From the NCBI GenBank assembly GCA_050084515.1, contig CM114273.1, positions 13,330,001 through 13,394,000 on the forward strand: 64,000 nucleotides of DNA, written 5' to 3'. The position numbers and the translations under genes are program-made. Below the pieces are notes generated by a model. It worked only from the letters and a program-made list of their open reading frames with translations, searched no databases and was not told the DNA's origin. Source of the stretch: Blasia pusilla. Its lineage: Eukaryota; Marchantiophyta; Marchantiopsida; Blasiales. This document shows, piece after piece, positions 53,601 through 64,000 of the stretch. The first letter of the stretch is position 1. Each line of letters starts with the position of its first letter.

Positions 53601-56600
53601 CCAATTTGGACCAAGCTTTAGCGGCCGTCTTCGAAACACTAATATGATGAACCTGCAAATTATCTAGTCGATTCGCAATAAAGGACAAGGCTATCTAATT
53701 GAGTGTTTCACATTCTTGAACACTCCCTACTCCTGTTGCAGGAGCAGTCGCCGCTGCCGGCTTGAGGATTGTGCCGTCAACAATTCCGGCGTGTAGGAAC
53801 AGCATCATGCGGAAACGCCAGATGTAGAAAGAAGTCCCGTCGAATTTCGGGATGTCATCGATCTTGAGGAGCAAGCTAGTATTCACCATCGCGAATTGAT
53901 GAAAGTAACAGAAAAGAATCTATGACTTGGGAACTTCGAATTCGTAAGAATTTGAAGTCCGCAGCCACCAAGAAAACAGAAACAAGAAAGGCGTTTGAGT
54001 AGAAGGCGTCCCCTCTACTCTAGGAATGTTGAAGCGTCCCTCAAATTCCAGTCCTCTCTTGAAATCGTAACCTTAGTGACTAGCAACCAGGCTCTGATAC
54101 CATGTAAAATGTCATTAGTGATCAAGAGAGAATGAATGAATGAATGAATAGATTTAGAGAGAGAAAATGCCCAGAATACTCAGGCTAGATTTACTGATCA
54201 TAAATAATGAATGAATGAATGAATCCCGATACAAACTTTCTGCTACTAATAGAGAAAGAAGGCCAAACGATACGCACGTCGTTTCAAATCTACAAATGTG
54301 AAACAACATTAGGAGAAAACTAGTGGACAGGAATTGTCCCTAAAATCAAGGGTAATCTAGTCCGTTCATCCTGGTTCATCCGTGTGAGGAACACAAGGAT
54401 CAACTAACTAGCATACACTAATGGACTGATTTGTTGCGCTGATCTACTAGAATCTAACAAGCTACGCAACATTTGGTTGCCCCCTTCCGCTGCGAATCGA
54501 GGAGGTAAGGAGGATAGCAACAGGGTTACCTTCCATATAGGAATCAGTTCCTGTCCAACTGCTTTCACTTGTGCAAAAGTTGACTCCATTTTGGCAATGT
54601 GAGCTGCAACTCTATCTGTGTCAGCCATCCTTGTCGAGCTCAATGTCTTCCATCTTTGCATAGCTAGAGTCAAAGCTGACTCCTTGTTCAAACTCTTCAG
54701 CTTGGACCAGATCTCCCAAGCATTGCTTATACCATCCACCAACTCCCTCATAGAGGAGTTCAGGTCTGTTTGAGTAAGATAGCTGCCAACTGATTTTGCT
54801 GTCTCCAAGCGAAGTTTACCACAAGCTCTTCTAGATTGTGAGGTTTCATCTCAACATACACCCACAACCCTTTCAGCATTAGAATGTCCATCATGGTTCT
54901 GGACCATTCTCTATAGTTCCCACCATCTAACTTCTCTACACTGCTGAAATCACTAAGGAGAAAGGTTTGGGGTGGGCCCATAACCTGAGAAAATGATTGA
55001 CCAGCAGAAGTATCTCCTTGTACAAAGTCAGAGCTAGCATCAGCTAGACCATCCATGATTTCAGCTTGTACACAATCAGCAAATCAGTCCCTATCTCTAT
55101 TGCCAAATCAGAGCCCTACCATGATGTGACTCTTCTTACTATCTAAGAGATACTAAGAAGGATTCTACTCAGCCACACCTTGCACTCACACTACAGGTCC
55201 TCACATGTCACCAGCTCAGAGATCAGACATGGCTCACCATTGAGCACAAACAATCTCCATCAGCATACTAGACAAAACAACCTGCCTTCCAGTGAGGCTC
55301 TAGCAAGCACAGCAATTAGTCTCAATCTCCTCTTCCTACTCTCTGATCACTCTGCAGCAGGACCAAGAGCCTCAGGAGTCCTCACCAAAACTGTGCATGC
55401 TGTAGAATTGGCTTCTGCTCTCTAAAGAGAGACATTATATACATGAGGGTGAGCACTTCTGGCCCTTGGATCTTCTTGAACAGATCCATACCCTAAATAA
55501 CAGATGGTGGCTAGCCCTAACTCGAGAATTGCCCTAATTCAAGGTTACCCTAAAAAGATAGAGGAACACTAAGTTATCTCTAGCTAACTAAATTAGTATC
55601 CAACTAAATTAGTATTTGACTAACTACTTTTAGGGCATGACTAAACTAGATATTAACAAATTTCAACAGTTCTCTCTTTTTCTCCATTCTTTTTCTCCTC
55701 CAAGCCTCTAAGGTATATATTCCCAGCTTGTGCACTCTTGTGCCAGAGCTTATCTGCTCCATTGTGAAGCACTCACTTTCCACCAGGATGCCACTACTGT
55801 TAGGTAATACTGAATGTTCTGTAGTGTCCAGCTTGTTTGCTACCTATATCCCTTGTGTATTACCTTGACATGGCTTGTGGTGCGACTACTTCTTGTCCCG
55901 AGATTAGGTGAATACTCTTAGAGTGTACTTTCTATATGCTGGGAGGTGGAGGGGGTGAAATTGTGCAGGGAGCTGGCCTAACCGTGGCCTTAAGACTCCT
56001 GTTACTGAGCCGTATTATTGGGAACTGAGTAGGCTGCAGCTTCCTTTGTCTGAACATTGCCATTGTCTCAACTCTCTAGATTCTTAATGAGGAATACTGT
56101 CTAAAACTGCTAGACTAATCTACTCAACTCGGATCTATGCTGGGGGGAAATACATGACCAGAGGAAGCTCCAATTGGATGTGGTAATAGCTAATCATCAA
56201 TTATCTCTCAATTTCATATGGTAGCGGTTAATCATCAATTTGGTTGCAAAAGAGAGAATGGAAAGTGATTTCCTCATTTAGTATGGAGCTCCCCACATAA
56301 TTTTGAAAACATTTCTAATCATCAAAGGAATTTGTTGAAAACTCTAACCTCCTTCACGACTCCTTCCCTCAGTCGGTTGCCTGGTAAGAACCACCCTGGG
56401 GCCTCTAGCCCTTGCATGCATTTTATCAAGAACCTACATCAAGCACAGTGCACAAGCTGATAATCAGGCATGAAATGAAACTTGGATGTAAGCCTCTGCC
56501 TCCATCTACTGTCAGTTGCTACCCATGACCTGACACTTATGCCTCCAGGCTGAACTTGTGCCACTAGTATCAAAGAGAGGTACAACGACTGGAAGGAAGA

Positions 56601-59600
56601 CTTGAGCCCAAACTTAACACTTCAACAAAATCATCCCTTATGAAAGTAAACGATTTGAGACATACCATGTGCTTCAGTTTTTGATAATAGATAGGCCCCA
56701 TGAACACATATGCCTGCAGTGGATGTCCGGTGATTCCTGAAATATAAGCACACCACATACACCAGTGATGAAACTCGGGAATACCTTCAAATATCCTTTT
56801 GGAAAGTTCACATTTGAGAAAGAGAACACAGATGTCAGGGATTATCAGTCACCTGAATAGATGAAGTCTTTGCCACTGTAGCTGAAACCATTTCTTACAA
56901 GTGTGGCACTGAAATTCCAAGAATACCCGATCAGCACAAACACAAATGATATATTGAAATCTATCATCATCCTGAAAAACATGACCAAATTACTGCCGAA
57001 AGAAAAGCAAGAAAAGTTACCACCACAGTAGACACATCCAAACATAATCTTCAGACCCAACTCACCTGATAGCATGCACTGTGTCTGCATGGCCACTAGG
57101 TTCTCCAAAGGCACTTCCATAGTGAAATTTACCACTCATAACACCGGCCTTTCCTCCCAGTAGCTCTATCATCTTCCCAACTGTCATGCGACTACAAAGA
57201 GCAAAATGATGACAAATTCAGTCAAAATTACACTAGAATATGCAACAGGTTTCACCAGCTGCTTCTCTGGTTGACAAGAGGAAAGGATAATCACGCCAAA
57301 TGAGTAGGATAAATTATGAGGATGACAACGATGGTCCAAGGCAATACAGACCCTCAAAATAGGATATGCAATTCTTTCATCAATCCATAGACGAAAAAGT
57401 AGAGTCTTAGAAATCTTCAAGTCAACAGCACAAGGTATACAAAAGTCCTGCACTGACTTACACTAGGAAAACAACGAAATAAATTGACAGAGCCAAGAAA
57501 ATATGCAATTAAAATAGAAAAAAAAAGTTGAACATTCTTTTCCATTTTAACTCTCTAAATATGACTCAGAGATTATGCCCTTTAGATGTCACTAGATATC
57601 TTTAGAGTTAGATTCTAAGTTCCCAGCTTCATGATCCGTCACTTATTGTAACTGTTAGCTAATAGTCAGTCCATGATCCGTCAAACAGTGCACCTGTTGA
57701 AACGGTCATGTCAAGGATTTAGCCGATTTCATAATAAACTGTTCTATGAGTGATTAGGATATGTGTATATGAACCCTCTTTCCTTGGTGACCTGCACAGA
57801 ATGGGGCGTGGATACTAATCCTGGTGGCATTACTGCATTCCGGTGAACTCTAATACACAGGCTGATGGGGATGTAGAGACAGCTAATAAAAAGGAAATCC
57901 TGAATCTACAAGTGAAGATGAATAAACAACAAAGCAAATTGTGTGATAATCCAATACCCATGTCTGACAACTCCATCATGCACATCCAATTGTGACAACA
58001 AAAGCATCAACCTCGTAGTTCATAAGCCACAAAACCAAAACTCCAGATTCATATGTTGTGAAATGACAAACCTTGGAAATCCATGGGGATTCATGATAAG
58101 GTCAGGACAGACGCCCTTTTCAGAAAAAGGAAAATCTTCTTGCTGTACAATTGTACCACAGACACCTTTTTGGCCATGCCTGCTACTGAACTTATCCCCA
58201 ATCTAATCACAAAGGAACGAAAGGACCCGTGGGTAAAATTATTTGCAACAGATTCTCATGAAGACAATGTTATAGTAAATTCCAAAAGAAGAATCAATAA
58301 TTTTTCCAGTCGAATATGATGTTCTCAACAAGCATACTATTATACATCCACTGACTTATGTCAGTTTCAACACACAAACGAAAGTCTCAGGATTTAAAAC
58401 ATAACTAGACAAAGGCACAGACTTAATGCCCACTCTCACCCAGAAACACGTCTCCTTGTTAAAGGCAGAAGATTACAAATAACAAATGACTCTTACTCCC
58501 CAGAAGAAAACAGAGTAACACACTAGTTCATACCTCCGGTCGACGAGTATGTCGAATGAGAGCCTTAATCATGAAATGATTTTCATCGTTGGAGGTCAGG
58601 AGCACCTTGTCCACAACAGCACACTCCCCAGGTGGTCCCTTATACGTTTGAGGAGTTGGTTTGTAAGCACTACACGAAACAAAAGTAAGCATAAGCACAG
58701 GACAACAGTGATCATTCTCTTGAAAATGAACATGAGACTCCTGTAAGTATTTGCCTAGGTGACTAAATAAATTATGCCTCAAGGGATGAAAGAAAGCATT
58801 GCATCGGAAGTAAAGGCCAATGAAGTATTTGACTAGACCTTCCAGGGGGGAAACTGTCAACCATGACCTTCACCATCGGTTGAAGGGCGACCACCATATA
58901 ATCAATAAACACATAGAAAAGAACTAGCATTCACAGAACTATTAGTGTGATGTACGAGCAATTCAATGGCAGTGAAGTAAAAGATCATGCACCTGTCTTT
59001 CATAGCCATTGGATTCGGCACATTATCCCTTGTATTGATGGGACTCTGCTTATTAACATAAATGTCTCCAGGGCGTATCATCTCGCCAACAGCTGCAATT
59101 CCATCCTGATCTTGCAACTGATATCATAGAATGCGAGTAAGAAGGTGAAAAGATTCACTCCAGAGACCTGTCAAGTAAACAAGGCAACATATATTTTCTA
59201 GAACACACCATGTAGTAGAAACAAAGCACCAACTTTTATACCTGGCAGCGACTAGCAACTGTGAATGTCGTGCTGTTCTTGCCCGAAGCAATAAGTTGTG
59301 GAGCAACAATTCGATCTGCAGTCCTATTCTGGTACTTCTTCAAGCTTGTAGAGTACCTGTAGCATTTCAGAGGTAAGCATATGCACACAGGAAAGGAACA
59401 AGATGAATAATTCACACACCAAATCCAGTTGCATACATCAGAATAAATCAGAATGAAAGGACAGGGCCAGGAAATTGTGACAACTCACTTCTTTACAACA
59501 ATACAGCGACCAAAACCCGGTCTAGTGATGACTTATTCATGACAATTGCATCCTCAATATCATATCCACTATAACTCATCACTGCAACACTAGCATTCTG

Positions 59601-62600
59601 TCCTGCACCAAGTTTATCATAGCCAACCTGCAAAGTGCCAAAACACCTTTTAGCCAGCACAAACTCCCAAACCAAAGCTCAAATTTTTCATTCTATTCTT
59701 AACACTGGAACAGCAAGCTCTTAGGGAAGCAAAGGGATCGTCAACTAACCAATTTCAATTTTAGATGCCTCAAGAGTACACATCCAATTGATTAAAAAAT
59801 AAGCCCAACTATAGAGGTTATAAAGGTATCCAAATCGGAGAAAGCTTGTTACCAGCTCAATGCTCTTTGTGGTCAAAAGGGGCCTTTGTGGGTACACCAA
59901 AAGATAAAGCAAAGTGTCCATTCTTGCAAGCTGCAAGATCACAAATAGAAAATTTGATTAGGACAAAAACGAATAAAATCCGTCAGTCCAGTTGCACACA
60001 AAATCTTAAACCTTGAACATGCTCAACAAGTCTAAATATCTCAGATTTTAAGGCAGATATACTTCGTCAAGGATGTACTATGCATCAAATACAAGATAAA
60101 AGTTGCACTAAATTTATTACTAGGTAATACCAATGTTGTAAACCATAGTAACTTGGAGTTTACTATAGTGAAAAGTAACTGATAGAATTACTATAGTAAC
60201 TTAGTGTTTTACCACAGTAAATAGTAATTTCTTGTTACTATATATTTACCTCAGTAATTCTGAGAATTAATGTGGGCAGCAGGCCCTAACCCTAAAACCC
60301 TAAAACCTAGAAACTCATTCTCTTGGCTGTATATAACCCTCTGAGGGTGCCCTGCGAAATTACGTTCTCTTACACCTTTTTCGTACACATCTCTCTGAGC
60401 TGAGGAGCTGATTGAGCAGCACTGAGTGTGCTTTGCTTACCTGAGTGGATTGTGCTTCTGACATCAATAGTTCAGTGTGCTAAGCACTGAGTGTGCTGCT
60501 GCTTGCAGACTGAGAGGTCTGCTGACCTGAGGGGTTCAGTGAGTCTTGTTATACAAGGTGTCTAGTAGTACTAACCTGAGTGGTTGCTATGTCTACTGCT
60601 GCTAACCTGAGTGGTTGCTATTGCACTAAGTGTGCTTGAGAATGCTAGGTAGTCTGGTGGTACAGGTTGTCTAGTGCTTTCCTCCTAAGTGGTTGCTATT
60701 GCACTAAGTGTGCTTGTAATAGCTAGGTTGTAGAGTAACTCTGATATTCTAAAAACCAACAAAAGATGTTCACCCCTCAGGAATTAGAACTCAAACAGAG
60801 ACCACAACAGAGTACATGCGACAGAAAGTTGTGATGGCAGGCAGCATTCAATAGAACACGATGTCACTATACAAGATTAAAAGGAGATAGTGACTCAGTA
60901 AAATAACCTGATTGTAGGCGATATTGCCCATGGCCTGCTTTCCCATAGCACACTGCAGCAAGCGAGAATCCACAGTGAAACGATTGTCTAATTGTGCTAA
61001 CATTCCCCATTGCCCATCGGACATCTCATCCAAGAGGAACAAAGCAGAATGCTTAATTGTGACGTATAAATCAATTCATATTGCTAAGGACAAGCAAACC
61101 AAATGCAAATTAACTAATGGAGTATACCATCTCAATCAGACAATGTATAAGAAGAAAGAAACTCACTTGATATGTGTTACGAGGCGACTGATTGTGGTGT
61201 GGATAAGGAATCAACCCCGCACAAACGCCCAGAATTGTAAACGGTTCTATCTCAATGTGAGTTGTGGCAGGTGTTGCATCTCCTTCATAGAGAGCAATCT
61301 GTTGAATGAAAGTGAAAAGGATGTCTTTACACAAATGCTTCTTCTCCAAGACATTGAATTTAGTTCGTTATTTGATCCTTTCACCATGTACAAACCTGAT
61401 TAGACCTATTAACCAGTTTGACTTTAATCCATCCAGAAATTTTGATGTATCCTTAATAAAAGAAGAAATGGGACCCTGAGATGGGCTCAGTTAAACTTGA
61501 TCCGACATGACATTCCATTCCAATGACATTTACCAACGTGTTCACATATGAATAATCACATCAAGTCCACATTGACTTACTATCGTCTTATTTTGCGCTT
61601 CTTATCCTCTGAAATGTGTGACAAGAGGTATATGCTTTTCCTAGATCCTACACATGTCCATTATGTCCTCTTTAAATATGTCCACAAGCATACGCCTGGT
61701 GCAACCTTATTGAAAAGTTCTCAATGAGCGACAGTTTATGTCCTAAGAGTACTGACAGGAAAACGTAACTGGACTTCATGACCACTGTATGCTGTTCTTT
61801 CTCCAAATCATGAACAATTATGTGACAATAATGTGTAGTAAGCATGTCAAACCTCACAGCCTTTGCAAATAACATACCAGGCAGTTATTCTCCTCATTCA
61901 CATCCAAGTACTCCACAAGTCCTTCGTGCAAAAAATCTTCAAATGTGCGAAATCCATCCTGTTGATGATATATTAGCAGCAGTGGAGTTTGATGTTACTC
62001 TGATATTTATGAAGGAAGCTACAGATACCTGCACCCATTCCCATAGCCTAACCAAAGAATGATGATGCTAATACAAGCTCACACAAACCAAAAGCAAATT
62101 ACCTTCAGTTCCTTCATGTGATGCTCTTTCACCCTGGAAACACCTTTATCCGCTATAACTAAAGGTCGACAAACACGACCTCCGTCTGATGCAATGTAAA
62201 TGCACCGCTGACAAGAGAACAGATATTATTCTCTTTCCTTAGATAAAAACAGATAACACAAACCTCATAAGCTATAACATCTTTGACAAAGATAGGCCTA
62301 AGCACAAACTTTTCAAGATAAGCAAGTTATGAGTAACTATATATTCCGATTGGCATGAAATCACACGATTAAGGGCGTTAGCCCTGGCTCATATGCTCCC
62401 AATGAAGGCCATGTGTGAAGCCTTTCAGTTATTCAATTTTTTTTTAATTTTGGCTACAATAAGCCATACTATTAAGGGCGTTCGCCCCGGCTCAGATGCT
62501 CCCAATGAAGGAATATCCGTTTTTCAACTTTTGTTTAATTTTGCCTATACTAAGCCAAGACTTGAATAGAAAATAGGTTATAATAATTATATCAATTTTG

Positions 62601-63989
62601 TTTTAAAATCAAATCAAATTTAAAAAATATAGAATCTTCATGAAAAGAGTCTGAGTCTTTTTAATGATCAATTTCTTACTTCATTTTCAAATTTAAATTT
62701 TTGTATTGAAATATTTAGGAAAAAACTAAAACTTTTAATGTCAAGTTTATTTTTGAAGGGAAATTACATAATACTTTAGAAAAAATGAAAACAGATAATA
62801 GTAGAATAGTGGAAATTTTATTATTCTTCAAAAAGATCAAAATGATTTTCTTTTCTTTTGTTTATTTTCAAGCTTTAATTGTGAGGGATTTCTAAAGAAT
62901 ATTTTGATACAAACTTTCAATCAAAATGAGTGATTTTTGTTTTACTAATTGAGAGGTGGGGGTTGGAAAAATAAGGATAACTGATTTCTTTCTAAATTAA
63001 TAAGGGAAAAGATAAGCATTTTTTAAAATCAAAATTGGAGTCTAATGATGATTCATATTTTTAAGCGAAAACTTATCTTTACTATTTATTTTTCAACTTT
63101 ATGATTTCAACATGTGTCTAATGTAATGATTTCATTATATTCTCCATTTGTGAAGTATTTTCATTTCTGTCGATCCGGCTTAGTGCATCACATGGGCAAA
63201 ATATTAGTACTCAGTAGTATCTATGAACTCTTGAAACACACCTGCCCAGAGTGCACATGGACACTCACAAACTCTCCAATTTTTCCTGCACGCCTTAAAT
63301 TTCTTAATTGTTCTGCAAATCGCTGCAACACACATGTTTTACATATAAGAAGATGACCAGAAGACGATCAAAAATTATGCCTTACAACCATTGGGAAGTT
63401 GATGGAGTACATAATCTGTTAAAAAACTTGTAGATCAATTCTCTTTATGCATCACATAAACTGCTAACAAATTTTATGCTTAAATTACCTTGATACAATT
63501 ACCGTCCCAACCATTCCATTTTCTTACCCTCTTCAGAAATTTCAAAAAATGCTTTGATTTGCTAATGCAAGGGACTTCAACATACCAGAGGTCGTCTGTG
63601 CACTCCCAGAATTGTCCCATTGAAAAATACAATGAAGGTACTCTTTGCATGAAGTTCCTCTCCAGAAAGCAAGCTTAAATCCTCGACTCCCAATATTGTG
63701 CACTGTAAGAAGGCATGAAAGATGAACCTTGAGGATACAAACTCAGAAAAATTAGCATACATACTTAGGAAAATTAGCATTTGTGCTCCTAGGAAATAAC
63801 AGCTTGCTTCTGTATTCTAGGGACCATGGACCCACTCATCTACTGCAGTAGCGCTTCTCACCATATACTCAGTGCTAAAAGCGATGTGAATTTCGTTCAT
63901 ACTTCCTAAAATAAATTATCCTGGTCTATGAATAGATCCCTCTAGTAAGACCCAGGTGTTTTTTGCACCCCACAGTGATTCTTCCTCAT
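47633..63989 (-). CDS. NRPC2: RNA polymerase III second-largest subunit (RPC2), 3' 20 exons
   Basis: Minus-strand exons: 63,952-63,989 (tentative), 63,586-63,702, 63,242-63,322, 62,103-62,207, 61,878-61,958, 61,167-61,298, 60,908-60,952, 59,853-59,930, 59,489-59,627, 59,242-59,356, 58,993-59,117, 58,534-58,669, 58,072-58,202, 57,066-57,191, 56,853-56,908, 56,666-56,736, 56,349-56,433, 48,243-48,346, 47,829-47,957, 47,633-47,683. All use GT-AG and the phases fit. Diagnostic blocks are [91 protein letters not shown] and the C-terminal zinc ribbon VCTKCGLLG...YCSSCKNG. About 648 codons are present, over half of the ~1,150-aa protein; the N-terminus lies beyond the right edge. It forms the catalytic cleft that makes tRNA and 5S rRNA. 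One G is missing at 59,516-59,518, shifting the frame after SSLDR. Confidence 0.95.
48840..49511 (+). repeat. Probable solo LTR or LTR fragment
   Basis: It has a plant LTR-like layout on the plus strand: short repeats of GTGTGCTGGCCTAA type (48,965-49,045), a TATA box CTATATAAC at about 49,077, a CT-rich start region, and an end TTTCAACA at 49,511. The left boundary and target duplication are not clear. It lies next to gag of the older copia element. Confidence 0.35.
49524..49528. repeat. Target site duplication AGCTA (partner at 54,460-54,464)
   Basis: AGCTA directly flanks both ends of the copia element. Joining the flanks restores continuity of the older copia gag ([14 protein letters not shown] on the minus strand). 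Confidence 0.9.
49529..49856 (-). repeat. Copia 3' LTR (328 bp)
   Basis: On the plus strand it begins TGTAAAATGTCATTAG and ends GAATCTAACA. It contains (AATG)n in the middle. It pairs with 54,103-54,459. Confidence 0.95.
49876..52839 (-). pseudogene. Copia pol: protease end, integrase, reverse transcriptase, RNase H
   Basis: Segments lie in one frame. The upstream part has the [15 protein letters not shown] and [17 protein letters not shown] blocks of copia protease. Integrase follows with the HHCC set (LWHCHLGH ... CTACLYGK) and DDE residues ([25 protein letters not shown]). The segment to 51,130 is the integrase C-terminus with a Ser/Pro-rich linker. Reverse transcriptase shows [11 protein letters not shown] and [10 protein letters not shown] (about 50,539-50,550). 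The RNase H core is deleted: FRYLQGTKD is followed, after a duplicated YLQGTKD, by [10 protein letters not shown] and the tail [11 protein letters not shown]. Stops occur after VSE (TGA), after YEP and DID (TAA), and after KQSA (TGA). Confidence 0.92.
52874..53889 (-). pseudogene. Copia gag
   Basis: ATG at 53,889 opens a frame with [20 protein letters not shown], the conserved N-terminal block of copia gag. The middle (53,432-53,694) has lost its frame. The C-terminal segment (52,874-53,431) holds [12 protein letters not shown] and the nucleocapsid knuckle [14 protein letters not shown] (CCHC). It is frameshifted relative to pol. Confidence 0.85.
54091..54102 (-). other. Copia primer-binding site
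   Basis: TGGTATCAGAGC on the minus strand directly abuts the 5' LTR. This is the standard plant match to the 3' end of initiator methionine tRNA. Confidence 0.93.
54103..54459 (-). repeat. Copia 5' LTR (357 bp)
   Basis: Same ends as 49,529-49,856. It carries an extra AATGAATGAATGAATGAATA-like block near 54,130-54,160 that the other LTR lacks, apparently copied from its own (AATG)n. Confidence 0.95.
54460..54464. repeat. Target site duplication AGCTA, right
   Basis: Partner of 49,524-49,528. Confidence 0.9.
54465..55056 (-). pseudogene. gag of an older copia element
   Basis: ATG at 55,056 opens a frame with [21 protein letters not shown] second frame continues with [37 protein letters not shown] and [11 protein letters not shown], the conserved gag order of a copia lineage different from the inner element. 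A frameshift lies near 54,800. The sequence is interrupted by the inner element at 54,465. Confidence 0.85.
55132..55668 (-). repeat. 5' LTR of the older copia element
   Basis: On the minus strand it starts TGTTGAAATTTGTTAA at 55,668 and ends CACATCA at 55,132. The primer site-like TGGTAGGGCTCTGATT comes next and gag begins about 75 bp on. A TATA box (ATGTATATAATG) lies near 55,440. The right end matches the TG rule; no target duplication was found because the other end is lost. Confidence 0.65.
55669..56348. other. Intron sequence, no features
   Basis: This part of the NRPC2 intron lies between the older copia LTR and the exon ending at 56,349. I see no element or gene in it. Confidence 0.5.
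60134..60754 (+). repeat. Solo LTR in an NRPC2 intron
   Basis: It starts TGTTGTAAACCATAG and ends ATATTCTAAAA, flanked by ACCAA at 60,129-60,133 and 60,755-60,759. A TATA box (TGTATATAACC) lies at about 60,330. The downstream half holds internal repeats CCTGAGTGGTTGCTAT and GCACTAAGTGTGCTTG, each two to three times. The final base pair is AA, not CA. It lies antisense to NRPC2 between the exons at 59,930 and 60,908. Confidence 0.7.
62368..62556 (+). repeat. Two-copy tandem repeat, ~103-bp period, in an NRPC2 intron
   Basis: ATTAAGGGCGTT(A/C)GCCC followed by GGCTCA(T/G)ATGCTCCCAATG begins at 62,368 and 62,471. Both copies continue into T-rich sequence and TAAGCCA. Confidence 0.8.
62557..63241. 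other. NRPC2 intron, AT-rich
   Basis: There is no element or gene. Long A/T runs only. Confidence 0.6.
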
Positions 63990-64000
63990 CTACAAAGAGA

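Larger units (their letters stand above)
49529..54459 (-). mobile_element. Ty1/copia retrotransposon, young but defective
   Basis: It has two TG...CA LTRs, an initiator-Met-type primer-binding site, and gag-protease-integrase-RT-RNase H order, all on the minus strand, with AGCTA on both sides. The LTRs differ by seven substitutions over ~328 aligned bases plus one ~29-bp insertion, so insertion was fairly recent. In-frame stops, a gag frameshift and a large RNase H deletion show the copy cannot move by itself. It lies in an NRPC2 intron, antisense to nothing: element and gene share the minus strand. Confidence 0.95.
48347..56348 (-). other. 8-kb NRPC2 intron filled by copia elements
   Basis: The donor at 56,348 and acceptor at 48,347 are normal (GT, AG) and exon phase is preserved ([11 protein letters not shown]). 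The intron is 5 to 50 times longer than its neighbours, and nearly all of the excess is retrotransposon sequence. Confidence 0.9.

Noticed and set aside
1-64000. CRISPR arrays, bacterial operons, tRNA or rRNA genes
   Set aside because: The tandem repeats are long, degenerate and lack unique spacers of constant length; I saw no tRNA cloverleaf or rRNA sequence; introns and LTR elements show a plant nuclear genome.

Overview
The window is nuclear DNA of a green plant. GT-AG introns split three recognisable host genes on the minus strand: an S-like RNase T2, a plant MIF/D-dopachrome tautomerase-like gene, and the second-largest subunit of RNA polymerase III (NRPC2/RPC2). The remainder is mostly transposable elements and tandem repeats. 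The Ty3/gypsy element carries a DNA methyltransferase, a combination described before from charophyte algae (established knowledge). With the long repeat-filled intergenic DNA and large introns, this suggests a seed-free streptophyte such as a lycophyte, fern or bryophyte. I cannot name the species.

Layout. 1-12,859: two nested copies of one Ty3/gypsy family. A minus-strand copy (1-906 plus 9,725-12,859, with a 1,021-bp LTR) is interrupted in gag by a plus-strand copy (911-9,720) flanked by the duplicated target GAGT. The inner copy keeps a 467-codon open stretch for a DNMT3/DRM-like cytosine-5 methyltransferase, in frame between protease and reverse transcriptase. 12,932-15,188: a decayed PIF/Harbinger transposon with a Myb/SANT ORF facing a DDE transposase. 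15,641-16,481 and 34,825-36,322: C-terminal pieces of one LINE family with a zinc knuckle and a possible restriction-like endonuclease. 17,347-20,995: an unrecognised 342-aa gene with internal repeats, followed by a ~190-bp tandem array; a broken paralogue with the same kind of array lies at 37,276-38,445. 22,595-24,625: intact four-exon RNase T2. 26-31 kb and 43.6-46 kb: AT-rich DNA with local repeats. 40,945-42,441: MIF-like gene with repeats upstream. 47,633-63,989: the 3' 20 exons of NRPC2. Its 8-kb intron (48,347-56,348) holds a young Ty1/copia element (49,529-54,459, TSD AGCTA) inside the gag of an older copia element, and another intron holds a solo LTR (60,134-60,754, TSD ACCAA).

How the parts relate. 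The host genes are unrelated housekeeping or stress functions and form no operon-like unit. The mobile elements shape the region by nesting and by filling introns without destroying splice sites. The most notable system is the retrotransposon that carries its own cytosine methyltransferase. Its internal stop codons are all TGA or TAG, as expected from decay at CG and CHG methylated cytosines. NRPC2 looks functional except for one apparent single-base deletion in exon 59,489-59,627, which may be a sequencing error.
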